Below, piece after piece: positions 21,745 to 31,132 of a DNA stretch of 64,000 bases. The notes below the pieces were generated by a model. That model did not search any database. It worked only from the letters and a program-made list of their open reading frames with translations, and was not told the DNA's origin. Made by a program: the position numbers and the translations under genes. The stretch is taken from contig MNCI01015561.1 in the NCBI GenBank assembly GCA_015680685.1, positions 96,418 to 160,417 on the forward strand, in the 5' to 3' direction. The first letter of the stretch is position 1. Every line of letters starts with the position of its first letter. The DNA comes from Gnetum montanum (lineage: Eukaryota; Streptophyta; Gnetopsida; Gnetales; Gnetaceae).

Positions 21745-22937
21745 TATGCATACTAGGTTGGCCACCACGGTGTGCCATGGGTTGTGGTAGGGCTATGTCA
21801 TTTGTAGCTTCGCCAAATGCTAACCCAAAAGTTTACCAATGCCAAAATGCCAAACATGCCAACTTGAAATTTTGCCAACCCCTAAAATAGAGATGGTTGG
21901 GGTATTTATAGGCTTAGGATTAGCATGAAACATGAAGAGACTGCCACATGGTAGTGGAACGGTTTGGACTATGTTGTCATCCAACTACGCTCTGCATTGA
22001 GGTAAGCGGTGTTGTGCTGTGTTGTGCTATAACAGACTTTGCAAAGGTGCAAGACTATGACTACACTATCAACTACACATACGTGCATTGAGAAGACCAC
22101 AATGTACCTGAAAAAATGTAACTTTGAAGACTACACTTCGTGACTACACTCTCCACTATCTTGAGTGGGGTTAAGTGTAGTTACAATTTGGGGATAAAAG
22201 AGAGTACAACAAATATGCATTTTGCTAACTATACTTGTTGGAGGTGAGTTGGCATTGATCTGAATGCTAGTGCTACATTGTGGAGGCCTTTGAAGGCTGT
22301 TTTAGCTAACTACACTTGACTACGCTCTAGATTGGGGGAGAGCATAGTTCAACACTTAGAAAAAATTTGCAAAATGTGACTATGTGCTAATTATGCTCTT
22401 CATTAGAGGCTAACTATGCTCCTAATTAGGGGTGTGCATAGTCCCAATAGTTAGAAAAATCTACAGAAACTGGCTTCCAATTAACTATGCTTGACTATGT
22501 TCCAAGGCAGTGGAGAGCATAGTCTCAACACTTAAATTTTTTTTGTAAAACTGCTTGACTACACTCTAATGCAATGGAGAGTGTAGTCTTAGCACTTAAA
22601 AAAATCTATAGTGGTTGGTTTGACATATGAAAATTTGCAAAATTTTCCTTTGGTGTTGAGTACGCTTTGTACTGAGTTGACTACGCTCTGAGGTAGTGGA
22701 GAGCATAGTCTTAACACTTAGAAAAATTTTTAGCTTTTTGCTTTGTGATGACACTTAGACAAAATTCCTGAAAAAATTATTTTTAAGCTAACTACACTCT
22801 CCATTGGGTTGACTATGCTCTAGGGTAGTGGAGAGTGTAGTCCCAATAGTTAGAAAAATTTGTGGAAAGTGGCCTCATGTTGACACTTAGGCAAATTTGT
22901 AGTTGAGATGTTGTAGCCAAAATTTGGTGGTGTTTCA
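21745..22937 (-). repeat. 3' LTR of element I (truncated)
   Basis: Starts TGAAACACCACC at 22937 on the minus strand, after the purine tract AAAGAGGGGCC. It contains at least six GACTAYGCTCT...AGAGYRTAGTC hairpin units (22140-22850) and a minus-strand TATA box (CTATAAATA, near 21901-21909). It matches the LTR at 29343-31132 until about 21745 and then stops. Confidence 0.8.
22679..22710. repeat. Example LTR hairpin unit
   Basis: GACTACGCTCT (22679-22689) pairs with AGAGCATAGTC (22700-22710) with one mismatch across a 10-nt loop. Each such unit is followed by a motif like AACACTTAGAAAAATTT. Similar units recur in the LTRs at 29343, 34102 and 40840. Confidence 0.75.
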
Positions 22938-23919
22938 TTGGCCCCTCTTTGTTGACATCTGGAGGAGTTGCCCAAGAGATATCGACACACCACATTAAGC
23001 TTGGCACTAACATCGCTCTTTAGTACATGATGAGATGTCACTGTACCATGCTCAAGAGTGTTGTGGACAACGGTATGCTGAGAGTAAGATGTGTAGGTAA
23101 TATGCTAAGGATAAAAGTGGAAGTAAGATGCAAATAGGGTGCTAGGATGTGGAGACATCATGGTTGGCAGTGACCATGGTACCAAAGTGGCTTGCCCCTA
23201 AAAACATTAACCTCTCATCGGAGTGCTCATGAGAGAGTTCGTGTGGATGCAGGGTCTGATTGGTTGCAAAATTGTAGCTCTTTTAGATTGATTGGAGATA
23301 TGCTTTGTTCCATTTTTGAATTTTTATTTTTTCTTTCTCTTTTACTTTTTGGCTATGGGGTGAACTTGCTTTGGGTTCTACATGTTGTTAAATACAAGCT
23401 GTAGGGTGCTTTCCATCAAGTGAACTCTATGCCATCAAATGGGCTTTGCTTTGATGCTTGTAAAATTGCATCGTGTCTGTAGGATAGGTGTTTCCTTCCT
23501 AAGATGACTTTTGTTACATCCACTTTGGCTTTGACTAGTTGATAGAGGCTCCCCATGGGATAGCTTATGTTATGTTTGCCTTCAGTTCTACAGTTTGTGA
23601 TGTGATATTCAAATATGCAATATGTTAAGAAGGTGCCATGTGGTCATAGCTTGTGAGCATTAAGGAATTGCAATCTTGGTTATGTGGGAAATGAGAGAGT
23701 ATTGGAATGTGGAAGTAGATGTGAGTAGGCTATAATAGGATAGGAGGGGATGTGCAATCTTGAGTAGCTCAACTAGTCCAATCATGCACATCTGAGCATG
23801 ATGATAACTTTTCGCTATGATGGGGTGCATCTCTGCACAATGACCTGGGGCTTCATCCTACAAACACAACTCCAAGAAGATAAGAAAAATATACAAAACA
23901 TGAAATGCAAATAAAATTC
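22938..23919 (-). other. 3' noncoding region of element I, with polypurine tract
   Basis: The purine tract, read on the minus strand as CAAAGAGGGGCCAA, ends at 22938. The rest matches the same region of element II (35609-36584) and of the third region (42463-43258). No coding frame is conserved between copies. Confidence 0.65.
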
Positions 23920-24180
23920 CAAGGGTAATGATTCTATGAATGCTCCAACATCTATGCTAATTGCAAGTGTTCAAAAAACTAGAAAAATACCTGGGGATAA
24001 TGATGCTGCAAATGCTCCAAAGGCCAAACTGATGGCAAGAGCTCAAAAATAAACAAAATGGCAAGGGGGCCATAATGTTGCAAGTGCTCCAAAGGCCAAA
24101 GCAATGGCAAGAGCTCAAAAAATTAGCAAAATGCTAGGGGGGCGATAATGCTGCAAGTGCTCTAAGGCAGTGTCGATTGT
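23920..24180. repeat. Tandem repeat T3, about 70-bp units
   Basis: About four units containing ATGCTGCAAATGCTCCAAAG and ending CAAAATGSYAGGGGG. The homologous array in element II is at 36585-36850. Confidence 0.7.
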
Positions 24181-24236
24181 AGGTGCTCTATTTTGGGATT
24201 GCAGTATTCCCATCCATGACATGCAGAAAAGCATTT

Positions 24237-24253
24237 GGGGGGGGGGGGGGGGN
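24237..24253. other. Homopolymer G run ending in N
   Basis: Sixteen G residues are followed by the only N seen in the window. It is a probable sequencing or assembly uncertainty. Element II has an interrupted G-rich tract at the matching place (36890-36915). Confidence 0.9.
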
Positions 24254-24283
24254 CTCATGAAACTATGTGTGACTAATGGAAAA

Positions 24284-24690
24284 TCTAGTTTAAGGTCTTG
24301 GTAGACTATGGTATGCTAGTTTATAGTCCTAGTAGATTGCTGTGCTAGTTTAACATTGTAGTGGATGAATGTTGTGCCAGTTTATAGTCATAGTGGACTA
24401 CTATGCCAATTTAACGTCATAGCGGACATTCTATTGCTCTAGTTTAATGTCATGACCCAAGGACGAATGTTGTGCAAGTTTAATGTCATGGTGGATGTAA
24501 GGTGTGGTTGCTATTTTAACATCATAGTGGATGAATGCTTTGCCAGTATAGTGTTGTAGTGGACAATCAATGCCAATTTAGCATCATAGTAGACAAATGT
24601 TGTGCCAATTTTAGCATCATGGCAGATGTGCTATGCTACTGTATAGTCATAGCAGACTATATGACGGATGAGTGCTTACCTTGTTGGATT
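24284..24690. repeat. Tandem repeat T1, about 30-36-bp units
   Basis: At least twelve diverged units of the form GCCAGTTTAACRTCATAGYG followed by GAYGAATGYTATG. One unit has the variant ATGACCCAAGGACGA; the array in element II carries the matching variant ATGACTCAAGGACGA near 37212. Confidence 0.8.
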
Positions 24691-24884
24691 GGTGTGTGAC
24701 AACTACATGTTAGGTGTGCTTGTGCATAGCCATGCTGTGTTCCTATAACATCCTACAAAATCAACTAGAAAAACATCAAGTAGCAACTACTTCATAAAGT
24801 CAACGTGTACAAATGTCAAAAACAATGCAGTAAAGTTTGCCTAAGTATGTATGTGGGATGTTAGGAAGGTAAGCATACTTGTGC

Positions 24885-25205
24885 TAGTTTTAGGCCTTGG
24901 CAAGCCATATTCGTGCTAGTTTTATGTCTTAGTAGACTGTAGGGATAGATTAAAAGCTATAGTTTTAGTGCTGTTCCAAACTACAGTGGTAGTTTAAGGC
25001 CACTCTAGGTGCCATGTTGCTAGTTTTAGGCCATGTAGACTACTAGTTTAAGACCATTTCGGGCCATGGCAAGGGGATTGATAGTTTTAGGCCATTCTAG
25101 GCTGTAGATGCCAGTTTAAGGCCATGGTAGGCTAGGGATGCCAATTTAAGGGCATGGTGGGCTAGAGATGCTAGTTTAAGGTCATGGCAGGCTGCAATGA
25201 TAGTT
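24885..25205. repeat. Tandem repeat T2
   Basis: Units like CAGTTTAAGGCCATGGTAGG, related to T1 but GGCC-containing. T2 also occurs at 40335-40430 and 49170-49330, each time next to the protease side of an element. It may extend the coding-to-pol linker. Confidence 0.75.
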
Positions 25206-25429
25206 TTTGTTTTTGTAATTTTAGTTTTTTATGATTTTTATGGGTTTTAACAATTTTCATGCATTAATCTAAGTGGATAAATGCATAAAAAAAGCAATGT
25301 AGTGCGTAATCTAAGCAAGTAGGCTAAATGTAAATGTATAAACAAATGCAATGCAAGCAAAAGTCAAAAAATGCATGATGCGTAGTAGCAAAGTGTAGGT
25401 AGGCACCTAGCGCATTCTGGGCTAAGGGG

Positions 25430-28400
25430 GTCCCTTGGTCATGTATTTCTTCCTAATTTGGTGTGGATTATGGGGTGCGTAGGGCCTAGGATGTGCTACA
25501 TTGAAGGATGATTGTGCCCACAAAGCATTCTCTAGGAGCTTGTTAGCTTCCACTGCTTATTCCAATGTGTCAGCCATATGTGCATCATCAGAAAATTCAA
25601 CCCCTGATCCTTGCTCCATCTCTATGTTATTAATGACCAAAGAGGTAGCATTATCACCGTGGATGATAACTTGACCACCTTCGTATGGAAGGTGGATCTC
25701 TTGATGAATCGAAGATGAAATGACTCATAATTGGGCCAACCAGGGCCTGCTCAATATCAGGTTGGAGCCAAGCATTTCCTCTATGATGATAAATTCTATA
25801 GTGGTGGAGAATTACTCCCCTACCATGAAGGCTATGGTTATCATGTCCCTGATAGTGACACATGATCCATTGAAGGATTTTAGGCACATGGTTTTCATTG
25901 GCCTAATTTGGTTTATGAGGCCTATCTTATCAACGATAGTGAACAGTATTACATTTGTTGCTGCACCATCATTGATGTGCACTCTACAAATCTTACATTG
26001 CCCAATGCATATGTTAATAAACATTTGAGCTGTGATGATCTCCCCTTGCTTGGGGTTAATCTTGATTGCCTCATTGCAAAATGCTAGGGATGTTGAACCC
26101 AATTATTGTGGTGCTGGGGCAACATCACTACATGGATGACATTCTTGTTTATAGGAATGTCCTCTGTAATAGGAATGGAGGTCAACGCATGTGCTAGTGC
26201 TTCCTGGTCATGACTAGGTCATACAAGCTCAACATTGTGTTTTTTTATTTGAGCACTTTCTTGACCTAGGCTAATGCATCTATGAAATCCTTACCATCAA
26301 CTGTTGTGTTGGCCTTGACCTCCTCCATGCATCTTAAAAGATGGATTTCTCATGGAGGGGACTTGGGCTTAGTTTTCTTGGCCTATTTGAGGGCCTTAAT
26401 GCTCAATTGTGGCTTACTGGTCATGGCCTTTTTAGTTGTTTTGACCATGGGGATTGTAGAGATAGGGACCAACTTTGATAGACCAAGCACTTTTTGGTCT
26501 CATTGTTGCCTAGCCATTTCGTCTATGAGACATTTGTTGGGCCTCTTGTATTTCCATTTAGTTGGTGTACCCATTTTGGTGATGAGGTTGACCCTTGGAT
26601 GAGAAGAGGTTGATGTGTTGCCCACTACCAGGCTTTAGGTAGGTGAGGGGCTAGCATGTTGTGGCATCCTAATGATAAACAACTACTAAGTAGTTATTAT
26701 TGCAACTTGCTGTGGGACCTTGATCATGAAAGATGTTGTGGATGCCTAAGGTGATGCTCTAACAATGAAGGGAGGCCTTGAACTTGTGGAGGCTGAGGAA
26801 ACCCTTACACTATTGGAAAGCACTTAGACCACAAAAGGCTGCTACACTGGTTTGGACTTGCCACCCACATTGATGGTGTTTATGATGTAGGCAAGGTCAT
26901 CTACATTAGACTGGATTTGGCACCTAATTGGATTTGCCATGTCAAGCACTAGTTCATCCCTATCTATCATCCTTTTTAGATCATCTTGCAAAGCTCAATA
27001 GAAGTGTGTACTATGACCAGAAAATTGGTGGTAATGATAGAATTGATCTAGCCTAAAGTGCTGTCGGACTGGGGGTCCAGTTGATGCTGCTAAGGTGGGA
27101 TTCCATAGTAGCTTGTAGTACCTATCATGCCTTTTGTAAGCATCTTCAAACACCTACTTTTGTTGGATTTTCCCAACTTTCAGTAGTTGATCCAGTAGCT
27201 CTAAGGGTTTTAGTGGCAATAGGGTATACTTTGAGTGATCCTTGCACTCAAAGTTGGGCCTTGCAATGGCTTGCACTATGGCCACTATAGATGTGGGTAG
27301 GCTAGTTGCCTAGGTACCAAAGTTGATGGATTTGTGAGCTGGGGCTTTGGGCTACTTAGTTGTCAACCCCTGGTTGGTTGCTTTAGTGTGCATGGCTATC
27401 GTTGGCACTGTTGCATTTGCTTCTTTTCATAATGGTTTTTGTAGGTCACATAGGCCTAATCCTTGCTAGCTTACATTGCATCTTCTATGTTCTTTGTTTG
27501 GGCAAAGGCCTAGCTTATGGATTACAGGCCTAAGTAGTATAGTTTTGACTTGATGAAGTCAATAACTGCATCCTTGAAGATGGCCAGAAGATGCATCTTG
27601 GCCATCAACTCTTGAATTTTATTCAACAAGATGCTCTAGTGATAAATAAATTTTTGTATAGGATCTAGGGCGCCTTACTTAATTTGCACTAGCTAGTCCA
27701 AGGTTGCTTTTGGTTTCAAGTTGTACCTGAAGTGTGTCACAAACTAGCTTAAGAGGTCTCCCAGAGAGCAAATAGAACCTCTAGGTAGTGCTTGGTACTA
27801 GTCTAAGGCTTTGCTAGTTAGTGATATGGCAAACACATGTATGATGACATGTGGCCATGCTTTCAGTAATAGGCATTTAGACTTGAATGTGAATAGGTGT
27901 GCATTAGGATCCCCTTCATTATTGTACTTGCTAAGTTGAGGTAGCGGGACCCCAGTTGGTAGAGTTAGGGATGGGACAACATGACTTATGGAATCATCCT
28001 AGTAGAAGTCCACCACCTTGATGGTTTTGGAGGAAGTAGCTTTGAGTCACTTGACCTTCTCTGTCAAACTTTGGATTAGTTAGAATGGCTGATCCAAGTT
28101 TTGAGATGTGCTAGTTGATTATGTTGCCTATGCTATTTGCTATGTTGGTTGTACACCCTAGGACCAGATTGTTGGTTGCGGAGCCATGTGATGTAGTTGA
28201 TGTGTTGGCTGTACTATGGGTGTGATGACTGGGGGAAGCCACACATGCATGGGTTGGATTAATGCTAAGGGCACTGATGAAATAGGAAAGATGTAGGATG
28301 CCTGAGTCATTTGGGGCCTGGAGATGGCCCCTACATGAACATAGGGATGAACTAGCAGGGATGGCTATGTAGGTTGAGATAATGCCATGAAGGGCAAGTG

Positions 28401-28960
28401 GAATGAAGCTATTGCATCATATTGCATGTATTATGTTTGATGCATTGCCACTACAGGTGTCATCCTAGACATGGAGTGGGAAGGTGATGTTGGTGTTATA
28501 ACTACCTTAGGGAGGATAGGTGAACTAAACTAAGGAGGGGCTAAACTAAGGAGTGATTGTTGGGAGATGGTGTGGAAGGGGCTCTCGTGTTCGGAGTGAG
28601 CTTCAAACTTGTCTTCTCTCTCCTCTAAGGCTTCCTCATAGTTTGTCCCTATGTCATGATCATTTGCTCAAATGAGCTAGGATAATACTTGGTGGTGGGA
28701 CTTTTTGAGTGGGATGATGTCAAACAAGAAAGGGATATACTCTCATCCATCCTAGTGGATTAGTTCAAAGTCCCATTTTGCCTTCATGTTGAGGCAATCC
28801 AGGGGTAACCTTGCTTGGATCTTTGCACATAGGAAGTTATATTGTTCATTCCTAAGGGATTACCTTGGTCTTGCCATGGTAAAGGTGTCAAGTGCATCTA
28901 ATGCCAAAAAAGGTTAATCTGGATTCATGGTCGTAGATCAAGTAGCGAAAGAGAGTTGTG
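25430..28960 (-). pseudogene. Gag and retropepsin of element I
   Basis: From the right: gag N-terminus near 28860 (NEQYNFLCAKIQARL, EYIPFLFDIIPL), gag core near 28000-27600 (KYNNEGDPNAHLFTF and KFIYH), a degenerate zinc-knuckle-like YHYHQFSGHSTHFY near 27020, and protease at 26102-25720. The protease reads VHINDGAATNVI near 25951-25982, then ILSRPWLAQL, the usual ILGRPWL box. The catalytic D of DDG is N here, against DDG in the copy at 49904-50155. Stops are scattered throughout. The boxes match Ogre/Tat proteases. Confidence 0.8.
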
Positions 28961-29342
28961 GATTGCTAGTTGCAAAAAATGGCTAAATCTAGAAACCACA
29001 AAAAAATGGCTAAGTCTAGAAATTGCAAAAAAAAAAATCACTAACTTTGGAAACTATAGAAAAATAGCTAACTATGGAGACTACGGTCTCTACACTAAGG
29101 GCTAACTATGTGCTCCACAGACTATGCTCTCCACCAACTACGCTGTCTATGTTGAGAGAATGGAGACTTAGAAAGATAGTGGAGCAACATGATTTGGGTT
29201 GCCATGTGGGAACCTAGGGGGATTGACTATGAGGTCCAATATACATCGATGGGTTAATAGATAGCTACGATGTAGAGAGCATACAAGATAACCAAAATGG
29301 AGTTTGAAAAAGTGGTTTGGCCCTCCTTCTAGTACTAGAAAT
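28961..29342 (-). other. 5' leader of element I
   Basis: Short noncoding leader. Immediately after the LTR it carries the perfect 14-bp palindrome TTCTAGTACTAGAA (29328-29341), followed on the minus strand by GGAGGGCC. It also holds several TGGCTAAATCTAGAAACCA-type repeats near 28980-29060. Confidence 0.6.
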
Positions 29343-31132
29343 TGTCATGATAAAAAAAGGTCAATAGCTGGAACATTGAGGGATTGATGGGTGCACAACT
29401 TAACCCCACATTCATGAGAAGGCCTACTTAAGGTAGAGACAAGGTTTCTTGAATGATTTTATTAATCAAATATGAACTTTGTTTTATGCAGTTGGGGTGT
29501 TGGATGCAACTGGGATGCAACGTGGTTAGCTGTGATGCTAATGTGAAATGGTGCTAAGTGTTCTAGCAATGTTTGTTGTGTTAATACTGTAGAGCATAGT
29601 CATGGGTGCCCAAGGGAGAAGCGTAGTCCAAGGGTTTTGGTGAAAATGAGGGTGCCAACACATAGAGATTGCCACTTGAGCATAGCTGTAATGTGACTAT
29701 GCATTAAAAATAGCAAAAATACAAAGAAAGTGCAAAAAATGCGAGAGAAATAGAACACCACTCCAAATGGGGTTGAGCATAGTTAACTCCAAAAAGGGTG
29801 AAAATGTACATGGTGTACAACAGACATAGTGGCGAGTGTAGTGACAATCTTGGAGGTGTCTGGCCCTAAAGAATAGCACTCACTGTGGTGTCTATGCTTG
29901 CTAGGTTGGCCACTGTGATGTACCGTGGGCTGTAGTGTTCTATTAGGCTATGGTGGGGCTATGTTGTTTGCAACTTCACCAAATGATAACCCAAAAGTTT
30001 GCTAGTGCCAAAATGCCAAAATGTCAATGAAATGCCAAAAATGCCAACTTGAAATTTTGCCAACCCCAAAAACATAGATGTTGGTAGTATTTATAGGCCT
30101 AGGGATAGCGTTAAACATGGAGAGACTACCACATGGTAGTGGGATGGTTGGGACTACGCTGTCACCCAACTACACTCTCCACTAAGGCAAGTGGTGTTAC
30201 ATTGTGTTGTGCTTTGATGGACTCTGTGAGGGTGCGAGACTGTGACTATGCTACCAACTGCATGCACGTGTATCAAGAAGATCACAATGTACCTAAAAAA
30301 ATGCAACTTTGGAGACTATGCTTTCCACTGTCTTGAACGGGGTTGAGTGTAGTTACAATTTTGGGATAAAAAAGAGTACAACAAAGATGCATTTTGCTAA
30401 CTATACTTGTTGGAAGTGAGTTTGAGCTAATCTAAATGCTAGTGCTATGTTGTGGAGGCTTTTGAAGGCTGTTCTAGTTTACTATGCTTGACTATACTCT
30501 GAATTGGAGGAGAGCGTAGCCCAACACTTGGAAAAAATTTGCAAAATGTGACTATGTGCTGACTATGCTCTTCATGGGAGGCTGACTATGCTCTTGATTG
30601 GAGGTGAGCGTAGTTCCAACACTTAGAAAAACCTGCGGAAACTGGCTTCCAATTGACTATGCTTGACTACACTCCAGGGCAATGGAGACCGTAGTCTCAA
30701 CACTTAGAAAATTTTTATAAAACTAGGTCTTCTATGTTGACTATGCTTGACTACGCTCCAGTGTAAAGGAGAGCATAGTCTTGGCACTTAGAAAAATTTA
30801 TAGTGGTTGGCTTAAAACTTAGGAAAATTTGCAAAACTAGCCTTTGGTGTTGACTATGCTCTCTACTAAGCTGACTACACTTTGAGGCAGTGGAGAGCAT
30901 AGTCCCAACACTTTGAAAAATTTGCAGCTTCTTTCTTTGCAATGAAACTTGGATAAAATTTCCCAAAAAATTAGTTTTTGAGTTGACTATGCTATCCACT
31001 AGCCTGGCTATGCTTTGGGACATTGGAGAGCATAGTCCTAGTAGTTAGAAAAATTTGTAGAAAGTAGTCTCATGATAAAACTTAGGCAAATTTCCAGTCA
31101 AGATGCTGTAGCCCAAATTTGGTGGTGTTGCA
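29343..31132 (-). repeat. 5' LTR of element I
   Basis: 1790 bp. It starts TGCAACACCACC at 31132 (minus strand) and ends CATGACA at 29343. A minus-strand CTATAAATA lies near 30090. Hairpin units GACTAYGCTCT...AGAGYRTAGTC fill 30480-31050. There is no polypurine tract outside the start, so this is the upstream LTR. The flank beyond is AGAAC. Confidence 0.8.

Larger units (their letters stand above)
21745..31132 (-). mobile_element. Tat/Ogre-like gypsy element I, pol-deleted
   Basis: Read from right to left: 5' LTR (31132-29343), leader, gag, protease, repeat arrays, 3' region, polypurine tract and 3' LTR (22937-21745). The 5' LTR lacks an upstream polypurine tract and the 3' LTR has one, which fixes the orientation. 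No RT, RNase H or integrase is present. Alignment with element II shows the pol block missing near 24730. The 3' LTR is cut short at 21745, so no target duplication can be checked. Elements of this kind would need enzymes supplied in trans. Confidence 0.8.

Noticed and set aside
24284-25205. Regular repeats that might suggest a CRISPR-like array
   Set aside because: Units are contiguous, diverged and without unique spacers; they sit inside a plant retroelement. These are ordinary tandem repeats.
25720-26028. Plus-strand frame of 102 codons
   Set aside because: It overlaps the minus-strand protease, which has family motifs; the plus-strand frame has none and is a shadow.
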